Origin: SXOA01 sp964444865
Lineage (GTDB): Bacteria; Planctomycetota; Planctomycetia; Pirellulales; Pirellulaceae
Assembly (NCBI GenBank): GCA_964444865.1
Contig: CAYUJE010000001.1
Span: 11,383-75,382, forward strand
Length of the DNA stretch: 64,000 bases
Direction: 5' to 3'
Shown one piece after another: positions 41,539 to 50,030 of the stretch. The notes beneath the pieces were generated by a model. That model saw nothing but the letters and a program-made list of their open reading frames with translations, did not search any database and was not told the origin of the DNA. Both the position numbers and the translations under genes were made by a program. Position 1 is the stretch's first letter. Each line of letters begins with the position of its first letter.

Positions 41539-42933
41539 TCACTTCTTCTTCCGTCGCTTGAACTCCTCCCGAAAGCTCCGCTTGGGGAACGGCGGCAGGT
41601 CCCGTTGTTTGCCCCATTTGTTAAACGGGTTGTAGATGAGGAACCGCGGCGTCCAGCGGCCGCAGAAGCGGGCGACTTTGCCGGCGAGCGTGTAGAGCCA
41701 GGTTCGGCGGAAGACGAAGCTGGCAAACTGCATCGAGAATCGCTTGGTGAAGGCGAGGTGGCCGTGGGCGGCGATTTCCCGCCGCCAGGTGAGCAGCTGG
41801 TGATGGATGTCGATCTTCACCGGGCAGACGTCGGTGCACGAGCCGCACAGGCTGCACGCACTCGGCAGCGAAGCGTAAGCCTTTTCGTCGCGGGCGGGGG
41901 CCAGGATGCTGCCGATGGGTCCGGGGACGGTGCTTTCGTAGCTGTAGCCGCCGCTGCGGCGATAGACCGGGCAGGTGTTCATGCAGGCCCCGCAGCGGAT
42001 GCAGTTGAGCGAGCGGCGAAAATCGTCGCTCCCCAAGATCTTGCTCCGGCCATTATCGACCAGCACGATGTGCAGCTCGCCCCCTTCACGCGGGCCATGA
42101 AAATGCGACGAGTACGTCGTAATGGGCTGGCCGGTGGCGGAGCGGGCGAGCAGCCGCAGAAAGACGCCGAGGTCCTTCACGCGCGGAATCAGCTTCTCAA
42201 TCCCCATGCAAGCAATGTGCAGTTTCGGCAGCGAGACGCCAAGGTCCGCGTTCCCTTCGTTGGTGCAAATCACAAAGCCGCCGGTCTCCGCCACGGCAAA
42301 GTTGACGCCGGTCAGTCCCGCGTCCGCCTGCATGAATTTATCCCGCAGATGTTGGCGAGCGACTTCCGCCAAATACTGCGGATCGGTGGCCCCTTTTTCA
42401 GTTCCCAGATGCTCGTGGAAGAGCTGTCCCACGTCCTCCTTCTTCATGTGAATGGCCGGCAGCACGATGTGGCTCGGCGGCTTATTGTCGAGCTGCACGA
42501 TCCGCTCGCCGAGGTCGGTATCAACGACTTCAATCCCGTGCCGCTCCAAAAACGGATTGAGATGACACTCCTCGGTCAGCATCGACTTGCTCTTCACGAG
42601 CCGTTTGACGCTGTGCCCTTGCAGAATCGAAAGCACAATCTCATTGTGCTCGGCGGCATCCTTGGCCCAGTGGACCTTGGCCCCCAGCTTCGTCGCCTGG
42701 GCCTCAAACTGCTCCAGCAAATCGGCCAGGCGGTAGAGTGTGTGAGCCTTGATCTGCGAGGCACACTCGCGAAGCGTCTCCCACTCCGGCAGCGACTGGG
42801 CCATTTTGTCGCGCTTGGCCCGAACGAACCACAGCGTGTTGTCGTGCCAGCGAGCCCGCTCTTTGTCCTTGATGAACTCCGCGGCCCGAGCGGGATGATC
42901 GACCTTCTTCTGCTTCGTGGCGACTTCGCTCAT
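41539..42933 (-). CDS. lutB: LutB-type iron-sulfur protein of lactate utilisation
   Basis: 464 residues, normal for LutB. The N-terminal LUD domain includes KSMLTEECHLNPFLERHGIE and VNFAVAETGGFVICTNEGNA. Two 4Fe-4S motifs follow: CIRCGACMNTCPVYRRSGG and CSLCGSCTDVCPVKIDIHHQ. A C-terminal hydrophobic helix and basic tail complete it. LutABC oxidises L-lactate to pyruvate in species without the flavin enzyme. It overlaps lutA by 4 bp (ATGA). A separate LutC gene is not in the window. Confidence 0.93.
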   Translation of the reverse strand: MSEVATKQKKVDHPARAAEFIKDKERARWHDNTLWFVRAKRDKMAQSLPEWETLRECASQIKAHTLYRLADLLEQFEAQATKLGAKVHWAKDAAEHNEIVLSILQGHSVKRLVKSKSMLTEECHLNPFLERHGIEVVDTDLGERIVQLDNKPPSHIVLPAIHMKKEDVGQLFHEHLGTEKGATDPQYLAEVARQHLRDKFMQADAGLTGVNFAVAETGGFVICTNEGNADLGVSLPKLHIACMGIEKLIPRVKDLGVFLRLLARSATGQPITTYSSHFHGPREGGELHIVLVDNGRSKILGSDDFRRSLNCIRCGACMNTCPVYRRSGGYSYESTVPGPIGSILAPARDEKAYASLPSACSLCGSCTDVCPVKIDIHHQLLTWRREIAAHGHLAFTKRFSMQFASFVFRRTWLYTLAGKVARFCGRWTPRFLIYNPFNKWGKQRDLPPFPKRSFREEFKRRKKK

Positions 42934-43679
42934 ACCGGCCTCCCCGCCAAAATCTCGGCGATGTGCATCACGCGGATCGGCTTCTTCCGCCGGCGGATGA
43001 GCCCTTCCAAATGCATCAGGCAGGACATGTCGTTGGCCGTCAGCACCTGCGTTCCCGCTTGCTCATGGTCGTGGATGCGGTCCTCTCCCATCATGCAGGA
43101 GACCGCCTCTTCATTCACCGCGAACGTCCCCCCAAAGCCGCAGCACTCATCGGGGCGGGCCAGCTTGACGAGCTCAATCCCTTCCAGCCCTTTCAAAAGC
43201 TGCTCCGCCTTGCCGAACGATTTCCCCATCACTTCGCTGGAACTCGCCAGTCGCAGCTCCCGCAGGCCGTGGCAACTTTGATGCAGGCCGACTCGGTGAG
43301 GAAACCGGCCGTCGATCTTATCCAGCTTCAGCACGTCCGTCAGAAACTCCGTCAGCTCAAATGTCTTCTTCCGCAGGGCCTCGTAATCGGCCCGGCCGTG
43401 GAAGTACTCTTCGTAATGATGCCGCACCATCGCCACGCAACTGCCGCTGGGGGCGACGACGTATTCATAGGGAGCAAAGACCTGCAAGAACTTCTCCGCC
43501 AGCGGCTGGGCCTGCTCGGTGCAGCCCGTGTTCGCCATCGGCTGGCCGCAGCAGGTCTGGGCGGTGGGAAATTCCACGTTCACCCCGCATTGCTCCAGCA
43601 GCTCCACCGTGGCCATGCCGACGTGCGGATAGAGCTGATCGACGTAACAGGGGATGAAAAGTCCGACGGTGGGCATCAT
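42930..43679 (-). CDS. lutA: LutA-type (Fe-S)-binding protein, CCG domains
   Basis: 249 residues from the ATG at 43679 (or the one at 43676). The two CCG domains are shown by CCGQPMANTGC and CCGFGGTFAVNEE, plus VGLFIPCYVDQLYPHVG at the start. LutA joins LutB and LutC in L-lactate oxidation; the CCG cysteines bind an iron-sulfur cluster. It starts directly after a palindromic repeat and has no obvious Shine-Dalgarno site. Confidence 0.92.
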   Translation of the reverse strand: MMPTVGLFIPCYVDQLYPHVGMATVELLEQCGVNVEFPTAQTCCGQPMANTGCTEQAQPLAEKFLQVFAPYEYVVAPSGSCVAMVRHHYEEYFHGRADYEALRKKTFELTEFLTDVLKLDKIDGRFPHRVGLHQSCHGLRELRLASSSEVMGKSFGKAEQLLKGLEGIELVKLARPDECCGFGGTFAVNEEAVSCMMGEDRIHDHEQAGTQVLTANDMSCLMHLEGLIRRRKKPIRVMHIAEILAGRPV

Positions 43680-43704
43680 AGTTGTCCGCTCGCTCCGCAT
43701 AGTA

Positions 43705-43728
43705 GGCCGCTCACTCCGTGAGCGGACA
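43705..43728. repeat. palindromic repeat, CTCACTCCGTGAG family, with adjacent half-copy
   Basis: GGCCGCTCAC, TCC, GTGAGCGGACA forms the 24-bp palindrome. A second partial copy (TGTCCGCTCGCTCCGC) lies at 43684-43699. It sits immediately upstream of lutA. Confidence 0.65.
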
Positions 43729-43739
43729 GTTCCCGTTGT

Positions 43740-44847
43740 GGGTGAATAAGATGATACCTCTCCTCGCCTCCGCCATCACGGTCCCGAGGGGTCTGTGGTG
43801 AAAATCCCCCGCCGTCTCACGCCATAACCCATTTCCTCAAAATCACTTACGACGAATCGGTTCCCAGGTTTTTCACCACCCTCCTCACAAGTGGGGATCC
43901 ACACTAGCCCGACGCGCAAGCGAGGGAATTGGACGTCGCACCGGTGCAAAACGCATTTCCCTCGCTTGCGCGTCGGGTTGGTGTCGAAACACTGCAACGC
44001 AGGGTAAACCACTGGAGCGATTCATCTTATTCACTTGATTTTTCACGGCCGCCCTCCATTTCGCAACCTCTTTCCGTATATCGCTTTACGTCGATATTCA
44101 TGATTCCTTTTCGTCTTAATCCGGCCATTCTTGATTCATAACTTCTGGTGTCTAGTCGCATAAGTCCTTATCTTCATTACCTTTCCGCACAGCCAAGGCC
44201 CTGAAACACTCACGGCAACCGGCCGCGCGATAAGCTCTTTTTTGTTTCGCTTTCTCCTCCTCGCTTGCCGTAACTCTCTTGCCTTCCACAACTTGCAACT
44301 CCCCAGACCTTGATTCATGTCTCAGGGCGATAAGCCGTGATCAGCAGCGATCACCTCCTGCCGTCCCCATGGGCAACGACGTACGCCGAGCACAACTCCG
44401 CGCGCATCGCACCCCATCCTTAAGATGCGCGAGAAGACTCTTTTGTTCACTATACACAAAAGAATCTTTTTCGCTTGGCGCGGGTGTTGGGGGTGCCACT
44501 GGCAGGCAAAGGGCGTCGAGGACTCATCCCGGCGAACACACGTTGCCGCCCTTTGACAGCCAGTGCGGATGGGCGAAAAGACGCCCCATCGCCGATGGTT
44601 TCCAGGTAAAGTCGCTCCACTCGGACGCTGCACTGGCTGACGAGCCGATGGTGAACTTGCACAAATAGCAATATCTTTCGTCGGCTCATCTGCCAGCGCC
44701 ACCCTACCGCAACCTCCCGCCCGAATCTGTTGACAGCCGCACACTGAGAGGGAGACAATTGACGAAGTTCAGAAGCCGGATAGGCTGACCCTGTGCAGCT
44801 TGCTATCCAGATACGCTGACCGATTAGGCTGGTCGGTCTAATAATTG
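43740..44847. other. 1.1-kb region without genes, rich in inverted repeats, left of the cassette array
   Basis: No frame on either strand has a plausible start, length and composition. Instead the stretch contains a 21-bp perfect inverted repeat (43908-43977), an 18-bp hairpin GTGATC/GATCAC near 44337, a 20-bp imperfect inverted repeat (44495-44515 with 44547-44566), and a GATGGGCG/CGCCCCATC hairpin near 44567-44590. Part of 43990-44300 is C+T-rich on the plus strand. I see no tRNA, tmRNA, RNase P or SRP RNA signature. No integrase-like frame was found. Confidence 0.6.
43908..43977. repeat. 21-bp perfect inverted repeat with 28-nt loop
   Basis: The arms 43908-43928 (beginning CCCGACGCGCAAGCGAGGGA) and 43957-43977 are perfectly complementary. 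It lies between lutA and the cassette array, with no gene near enough for it to be a terminator. It has the look of a dispersed planctomycete intergenic element. Confidence 0.7.
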
Positions 44848-44855
44848 TTATCCGC
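44845..44855 (+). other. left core site of the cassette array (attI-like or attC end)
   Basis: TTGTTATCCGC is the exact reverse complement of GCGGATAACAA at 45360-45370, the outer arm of the first cassette's attC. That is what integron cassette insertion at G/TT predicts, with cassette 1 starting at 44848. To the left are two direct repeats, GATAGGCTGACC (~44779) and GATACGCTGACC (~44810), reminiscent of attI direct-repeat sites, and a GACCGA/TCGGTC pair. No full attC can be folded here, so an attI relic is possible. Confidence 0.5.
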
Positions 44856-44863
44856 TGAAGGTG

Positions 44864-45367
44864 ATGCCAGCCGTGTCTGTCGAACTGAAGAAACTGGAGT
44901 GTGTCAAACAGAATGTCGGAACGAACTTCCCTCGCCGCCCGCTCTCGGAACTTGAGCTACTCGACCACATTCACGGCTGCATTGTGCTGCAGCCCGACCA
45001 TGGGACGCCCTTCCATAGTTTTGGTTACTGGGACGCAAACGATGCGTGCCTTGGACAGTGGTTGACTGTATTCACCAGAATTCAGCAGCGTATCGACGCA
45101 GGCGGTGATTTCGTTTATGAATTCCCCTATCCCGATCAGGGGGATCCACGGCTTGAATTCATTTTTGCGGGTGACACCGCAACGATTCGGACAACCTATT
45201 ACACGGACGATAACTGGACTGAAATTGAAGAGTCTTCTGAGCAATCAACGACGCGTCTGGAACTTGAGAAACTCGTTCGTGACGCATTGAGAATGATCCG
45301 GCAGACAGTTGTGGAGGCCAGCCCAATCGTGGGACTCGCCTGGCTCGAACGCAATCGTCGCGGATAA
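44864..45367 (+). CDS. integron cassette 1 gene, hypothetical protein
   Basis: 167 residues from the ATG at 44864; a GTG directly before it is an alternative. The gene starts 16 bp inside the cassette and its TAA lies within the outer arm of the following attC, the compact layout typical of cassettes. The protein is soluble with no signal or membrane helix. Notable parts: ELLDHIHGCIVLQPDHGTPF, FHSFGYWDANDACLGQWLTV, and an acidic C-terminal helix LELEKLVRDALRMIRQTVVE. Compact, acidic and single-domain, it resembles immunity-type proteins, but I do not recognise a family. Confidence 0.65.
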   Translation: MPAVSVELKKLECVKQNVGTNFPRRPLSELELLDHIHGCIVLQPDHGTPFHSFGYWDANDACLGQWLTVFTRIQQRIDAGGDFVYEFPYPDQGDPRLEFIFAGDTATIRTTYYTDDNWTEIEESSEQSTTRLELEKLVRDALRMIRQTVVEASPIVGLAWLERNRRG

Positions 45368-45459
45368 CAAATCGTTGCACTTGACCGGGCCGGCATGACG
45401 GTTTTTCGAGACATCACGTTCCTTGCAGCTGGCCCGGCAAGTGAACGTAGTCGTTATGT
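45362..45459 (+). repeat. integron attC recombination site 1
   Basis: A 98-bp imperfect palindrome. Outer arms: GGATAAC at 45362 and GTTATGT at 45453 (core site). Inner stem: left CGTTGCACTTGACCGGGCC against the complement of GGCCCGGCAAGTGAACG, which differ only by one extra G (45377) and one extra A (~45384) on the left. Such unpaired extrahelical bases are the attC signature. Variable loop 45392-45430. The first outer arm overlaps the stop codon of cassette 1. Confidence 0.78.
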
Positions 45460-45472
45460 GCCAATATCGAAC

Positions 45473-45940
45473 ATGAAGCCGCTGACCAAACGACAGTTCG
45501 ACAGGCTTGCGCGCGAGTTGTTTGGCGGCGTTTTGAATCCACACGGTTTCACCTGCGACGATTCCAAACGATGCACTTTTGTGCGATGCGTCAACGATGA
45601 CGTGTTTCATATCATCTTGCCCGATCCCGGAACACGTTGTGCTTGGTACGACATCAATGTCTTCCCTACTTCGCCGCGTTTCCACGACGACTTCGACGAC
45701 AGATTCCCTGACGATCTTGGGTTCACCCTCGATTCTTGGTCGAAACTCAGCGAAACAGCGGGAATCGGCTTGGATCAACAGCAATTCAACTGCAAATACG
45801 AATCAAATATGCGAAATCGCTTCGAGAAAATGGTGGTTGGATTGCTGGAAAATGTGGCCATTCCGTTTTTGGATACAATACAGACTTACGAGGACATCCT
45901 TCCTCATTTGCGTGGACCGTTTACTCGATTCAAAGACGGC

Positions 45941-45946
<6 letters not shown>
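45473..45946 (+). CDS. integron cassette 2 gene, DUF4304-like hypothetical protein
   Basis: 157 residues from the ATG at 45473 (MKPLTKRQFDRLARELFG). A longer frame from 45395 would start inside attC1, so I reject it. The pattern (a GFTCDDSKRCTFVRC strand pair, then FHIILPDPGTRCAWYDINVF) resembles DUF4304-type proteins, small domains often found among putative immunity proteins; the match is weak. The stop codon is in the outer arm of attC2. No Shine-Dalgarno site is visible, which is common for cassette genes. Confidence 0.6.
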
Positions 45947-46030
<84 letters not shown>

Positions 46031-46051
46031 GGCTGAACCTTCCCGCTGGAA

Positions 46052-46456
46052 ATGAACATGATTGACCGCGTCGCAATGATGGAATCGATCATCGTCGCGT
46101 GTCCGAGATTCGCGTCAACCTTTGACGCGTTCCTTGCTGAATGGGCCGACGAGACTGAATTACCGTATTACTTGGCGCTCGGAGATTTTTCGCGATACCT
46201 GATCCAACTCCTTGCGAACGACGAGCGTGATGAACTCACCACGGCATTCAAGATGATCGAACGACTTCATGTTGACGGTGACAAATATGTTCGCGAAGCC
46301 GCCACGATCGGAATACTTGAAAACCTACAGAACTCGAAATTGCACGAACGAACTGACCCCGATCAATTCCTCGCTTTTCTCCGACCAGTTTCGCTGAAGT
46401 TTTGGCACAAAGTCACAGACTTTTGGAAAAACGGTACAATCATTACGGATGACTGA
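46052..46456 (+). CDS. integron cassette 3 gene, DUF7674-like hypothetical protein
   Basis: 134 residues (ATG at 46058 is also possible). Soluble, helical and acidic. The pattern ELPYYLALGDFSRYLIQLLA, then an F-x-M-I-E-R-L segment, then DKYVREAATIGILENLQNS, and a final KFWHKVTDFW resembles the small DUF7674-type family (LGDF..L, IGxLExLQN, W.....FW). Such single-domain proteins are frequently immunity or accessory proteins; the role is not known. It is the last cassette of the array. Confidence 0.6.
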   Translation: MNMIDRVAMMESIIVACPRFASTFDAFLAEWADETELPYYLALGDFSRYLIQLLANDERDELTTAFKMIERLHVDGDKYVREAATIGILENLQNSKLHERTDPDQFLAFLRPVSLKFWHKVTDFWKNGTIITDD

Positions 46457-46477
46457 CCGTCAAACGTAGCGCACGCC

Positions 46478-46568
46478 ACCGAACCATCGCATGCACGGGA
46501 GCGGCGGTGGCCAGCGGATTTTGAAAACAACGTCAACTCCCGCCGCCCCGTGATGCGGGACGTTGGGT
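46478..46568 (+). repeat. integron attC recombination site 3
   Basis: A 91-bp palindrome. Outer left arm ACCGAAC (46478-46484) complements the start of its own cassette (GTTCGGT at 46024). The right core is GTTGGGT (46562-46568), a full match to the GTTRRRY consensus. The inner left arm CATGCACGGGAGCGGCGG pairs with CCGCCGCCCCGTGATG with two extra bases on the left. No further cassette follows: I find no complement of GTTGGGTGGCA downstream. Confidence 0.8.
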
Positions 46569-46764
46569 GGCAGAGGGCATTGGGCCGAGCGACTGCGCGC
46601 TACTCGTTGGCCATTTCGACAGCCGTTCTACCGTTGAGTTTAGCGCTGCAGGCCGATCACAGACCCCGTTTGGGCTCTTTCCTCATCGCGGGCGCTGAAT
46701 TTCACACGCGGCCACTTGGGAATAAATCCCCTCGCGGAAGGCTCTAAGAAACGGAGGAAACGCC
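46569..46764 (+). other. sequence right of the cassette array
   Basis: No gene and no further attC. It ends with AACGGAGGAAACGCC, the strong ribosome-binding site of the DUF2459 gene at 46765. Confidence 0.5.
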
Positions 46765-47487
46765 ATGCCCGAGAGCGCCAAAAAGTCCGCAAGCACCCAT
46801 CGGTGGCTCCGTCTTCGCCGCTGGCTGGGGCGGGCTGGGTTGGCCTTTGCCCTCTTTTGGCTGGTCTACGGCTGCTTTCTGCTGCTCGGCTTTATTCCGG
46901 TCAATCGCGGCTATCGGGTGCCGCCAGCGGAGGACCGGGTGCGGATTTTTATCCGCTCGAGCGATATTCATACCGATTTTGTCTTGCCGATCTCGACGCC
47001 GGAGGCCGATTGGGGTGAATTGTTTCCCGCCCGCCAGTTTCGCGCCCCGCTGGGCAAGGCAAAATACGTCGCCATCGGCTGGGGCAGCCGCAGCTTTTAT
47101 GTGGAGACGCCGACCTGGGGGGACCTGAAGATCAGCACGCTCTTCACGACACTATTCACCCCCAGCGAGTCGGTGTTGCATGCCGAGTATCTTGGAGAGG
47201 TGTCGCCCGGCCCCACCCTGCACGAAGTCCTCCTCTCGCGGCAACAATACGGGGAGCTCGCAGCCTTTGTGCGAGGCACCGTCGGCCAGACTGATGAAAC
47301 CGGGGCCGCCGTGCTGGCAACCGACGTTTCGTACAGCGCTTACGACCGGTTCTATCTTTCCCGTGGCCGCTATCACCTGTTCAACACCTGCAATCAATGG
47401 ACGGGGAGAGGACTGCATCGAGCCGGCGTGCCCACGGGCATTTGGACGCCGCTGGTGGTGCATGTTCGTTGCCAGTTGCCAAACTAG
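46765..47487 (+). CDS. DUF2459 (TIGR02117) family protein
   Basis: 240 residues. GGAGG is ~8 bp before the ATG. A basic N-terminus and one membrane helix (~25-45, AGLAFALFWLVYGCFLLLGF) precede a globular domain with SSDIHTDFVLPI, KYVAIGWGSRSFYVETPTWG, and NTCNQWTGRGLHRAGVPTG. These match the DUF2459/TIGR02117 family, whose function is unknown; some members sit with polyhydroxyalkanoate genes. The His of DIHTD and the Cys of NTCNQW suggest an enzyme-like site. Confidence 0.8.
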   Translation: MPESAKKSASTHRWLRLRRWLGRAGLAFALFWLVYGCFLLLGFIPVNRGYRVPPAEDRVRIFIRSSDIHTDFVLPISTPEADWGELFPARQFRAPLGKAKYVAIGWGSRSFYVETPTWGDLKISTLFTTLFTPSESVLHAEYLGEVSPGPTLHEVLLSRQQYGELAAFVRGTVGQTDETGAAVLATDVSYSAYDRFYLSRGRYHLFNTCNQWTGRGLHRAGVPTGIWTPLVVHVRCQLPN

Positions 47488-47510
47488 TCCGCTCACTCCG
47501 TGACCGGACA
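47487..47510. repeat. palindromic repeat, CTCACTCCGTGAG family
   Basis: GTCCGCTCAC, TCC, GTGACCGGACA, with one mismatch in the palindrome, overlapping the last base of the DUF2459 stop codon, as the copy at 26057 does after grpE. Confidence 0.65.
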
Positions 47511-47682
47511 TACCTTCACACGAAGCGTGGCGGCTCCCTTTAATGACGATTTTTTCGCTTTTTCGTCATCTGCCGCAAAAACTTCTCTTGACCCACCCTG
47601 AACCTTCCGATATTCAACGATAACGCGCTTGCCCCGGGGTTTTGCCGCGGTTGTTCCTGTCCTTGTCGCAAGGAGGTGACCG

Positions 47683-48198
47683 ATGGCTACCCTTGTTTCT
47701 ACGATCGGGTTGTTGGCATGCCTTTGCGGTTCTTCGCCGCGAGAGGATGTGGCGAGCGAACAGGTTGACCTCATGGAGGTCAATCACTTCTACGACGACC
47801 AAGGTCGGCACGTCTTCGACCAGGTGATTTTCTACGACTGGGCCGAAGGGCATGGCCGGCACATGGTCCGAGCCTGGCGGCTGGTGAAGAATCCCGCCCA
47901 ACTCCCCCAGCGGAACTGGAAGGACGACAGCTACACCGCCCTGTGGTACGACAACGACGTGCTGCGGAAGGTGCAGGCCAAGTCGATGCGGGAATCCTGG
48001 ACACAGTATGACCCCGAACTGGCCGAGCGGGAGTATTTGCCCAAGGAGAGACGCAAGGAATTGCAGCAGTCCACAAGAATCGCTCGCAAAACGGAACCCT
48101 CCCCAACGCCGGTCACCGCCACCGCAACGAACACCGCTCCTCCCAGTCCCCGAGTGGCGGAGCAGACGAGCGGCTCGACCAGCTCGCGGCTGCGGTAG
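47683..48198 (+). CDS. exported hypothetical protein
   Basis: 171 residues. AAGGAGG lies ~7 bp before the ATG. A short hydrophobic N-terminus (TLVSTIGLLACLCGSS) is probably a signal peptide, with a cysteine that could be lipidated. The core (LMEVNHFYDDQGRHVFDQVI, HGRHMVRAWRLVKNPAQLPQ, then YTALWYDNDVLRKVQAKSMR) is conserved-looking with no family I can name. The C-terminal ~40 residues are Pro/Thr/Ser-rich and disordered. Convergent with the ABC permease gene, with 2 bp between. Confidence 0.6.
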   Translation: MATLVSTIGLLACLCGSSPREDVASEQVDLMEVNHFYDDQGRHVFDQVIFYDWAEGHGRHMVRAWRLVKNPAQLPQRNWKDDSYTALWYDNDVLRKVQAKSMRESWTQYDPELAEREYLPKERRKELQQSTRIARKTEPSPTPVTATATNTAPPSPRVAEQTSGSTSSRLR

Positions 48199-48200
48199 CG

Positions 48201-50030
48201 TTAACGTCCCTTTATCAGCATCGTTTCGCGGCACTCAAAATCGAGTGCCTCGCGATAAATCCAGCAGGCATATCTTCGAATGCCTAGCCGGCACAGGAGC
48301 AGAATGAGAAACGCGGGTGCCACCACGTAACTCAGCGGGACAAAAACGAGAAGTGCCGCAGAAACCCAGAGGATAACCAACGCCGTGAAGGCGACAAGAC
48401 CCGCCGCACGACGCCAATTCAGTGACAAAGGTACGCTGGTGCAAAAGAGCAACCAACCAAAGGTGTCCGCGAACAGGCCAAAGAGAATGGCAAACTCCAC
48501 GGCCCACAGGAATGAGCAACTAATCAGGTTTGGGGCGAAGAGCCAATCGAGCGAAGCGATGGCCAGAAGTTGCGGCAGCCAGAACGGCAGCCGGCCGAGG
48601 ATGATTTTTTGCTGCATGGCAATGAGTTCTTCCAGTCCCAGCGGATAAACCGGGTGGAGGCCGATATACGTCGGCTGCTGCTGTTTGGCCTGATACCAGC
48701 GCAGATGCACCAGCATGTCGACATACAAAATCATCAACAGCCACAGCATGAAACCGATCGCGATTACGCTGGTTGGCTTGTCGGGGTGATTACCGCATAA
48801 GGCGGCGATTTCAAATCCCGCCCAGGCAATCGCCACCCCCGCCAAGGTAATACCCGTGGAAATGAGCCAGGCGAAGCTCCACCGCGGATGCCCACGATAG
48901 ACATATTCCACCAAAGTCCGCTGCCGTTTCGTCATCCAGCGGGAGATAAGCCCTTCCATCCAGCCGCACCGATCCCAGGAATGCCAGAGCTGGCAGCGAA
49001 TTTTCGCAAGGATACTTTCCGGCGTGAGAGCAAGCGGCGAAGCGACCTCAGTCGCATCCGTGACAGGACCAACGTTGTGAATTGGTTCCGGAGATTGGCA
49101 ACCTGCCTCCAAAGGGGTGGGAATGCCAGATTCAAAAACGGGTGTCACCTTGCCGTCCGCCCCAATCAGGATTTCCCGTATGCGAAAACCTTTCCGCAGC
49201 CAGTTTGCTGCATAAATCCAGGTCGCCCCAGTCGCGGCGATGTATCCGATGACGAGTGGGTGGGGTTCAAAAAAGAGATGGCAAAGGATGCCGTTCACCC
49301 AGCCGGTGGGAACCATCAACATCAGCTCGCTCATCCCCTGCAAGGGCGTCCAAGGAATGATCGAGGCCATCCCGGCAAACCAGATCAGCGGTATGGCGAA
49401 TAGCCCGGCGAACACCCAATAGGCGTTCTGCTGGCGCGAGGTGCGGATGGCTGAGCACCAGAGGATGACCAGTGCCATCAAGTGCCAGGCGTTGAGAGGA
49501 ATCGAAAGAATCAGCGCGGCGAGTTGCCAGGGGGTCAGATGCGCGGCAATGGCAATGCTAACGGCGAGCATCGCCAAAACATACGCAAGATAGACAAGTC
49601 CGCTGAGCCAGTTCCAATGGCTGCGGCGGTTGAGTTCTTCGTCGGATACCGGCCAGTAGGTTGCTGCCATCAAGTCCTTCTGCTGGCAGAAGCAAGCCCA
49701 GCCATTCATCAGGGCGGCCGAAGCGATGGCGGCGATGAGCATGGCCTGGCCGGCGAAAAGAGGGCCTATCTCGGGGGTCAGGCGGTTCAGTGGAGAATTT
49801 GTTAGATCCAAGAAGAGGTCGACGAGTGGCAGTTGCAAGGGAACTGTAAAGCTCAAAGGCATCATGAACAGTGCCGCGAAAATGATCGCCGGTGTCCCTA
49901 AACAGACTCCCAAACGCCATACCCAGTCCCAGCGATGGCGGCGGCGATACTCTTCGAGGATTGCAGGCGAACGGTGGATTTCCGCTCGCAAGAGTCGTCG
50001 CGTTTCGGATTCAAGATGGGAGCGGTTCAT
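48201..50030 (-). CDS. large membrane protein, permease part of an ABC transporter
   Basis: 609 residues with about twelve hydrophobic segments in two halves separated by a soluble middle (~285-400). The start codon overlaps the stop of the ATPase gene (ATGA), so it is almost certainly its partner. The N-terminal ~35 residues are charged. Overall size and topology resemble ABC-2-type exporters, in a fused double-length form, but no diagnostic motif was recognised. Substrate unknown. Confidence 0.65.
   Translation of the reverse strand: MNRSHLESETRRLLRAEIHRSPAILEEYRRRHRWDWVWRLGVCLGTPAIIFAALFMMPLSFTVPLQLPLVDLFLDLTNSPLNRLTPEIGPLFAGQAMLIAAIASAALMNGWACFCQQKDLMAATYWPVSDEELNRRSHWNWLSGLVYLAYVLAMLAVSIAIAAHLTPWQLAALILSIPLNAWHLMALVILWCSAIRTSRQQNAYWVFAGLFAIPLIWFAGMASIIPWTPLQGMSELMLMVPTGWVNGILCHLFFEPHPLVIGYIAATGATWIYAANWLRKGFRIREILIGADGKVTPVFESGIPTPLEAGCQSPEPIHNVGPVTDATEVASPLALTPESILAKIRCQLWHSWDRCGWMEGLISRWMTKRQRTLVEYVYRGHPRWSFAWLISTGITLAGVAIAWAGFEIAALCGNHPDKPTSVIAIGFMLWLLMILYVDMLVHLRWYQAKQQQPTYIGLHPVYPLGLEELIAMQQKIILGRLPFWLPQLLAIASLDWLFAPNLISCSFLWAVEFAILFGLFADTFGWLLFCTSVPLSLNWRRAAGLVAFTALVILWVSAALLVFVPLSYVVAPAFLILLLCRLGIRRYACWIYREALDFECRETMLIKGR

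Noticed and set aside
41605..43281. Long plus-strand open frame opposite lutB and lutA
   Set aside because: Shadow of the two lut genes, whose Fe-S motifs are diagnostic on the minus strand.
44322..44744. Minus-strand frame left of the array considered as a broken integrase
   Set aside because: The translation is Cys/Arg/Gly-rich and has no tyrosine-recombinase boxes.
43740..44847. tmRNA, RNase P RNA, SRP RNA or a riboswitch in the non-coding region
   Set aside because: None of the conserved core sequences of those RNAs is visible; only unassigned hairpins.
45395..45472. Longer N-terminus for the second cassette gene
   Set aside because: These codons lie inside attC1; the cassette boundary at 45454 places the real start at 45473.
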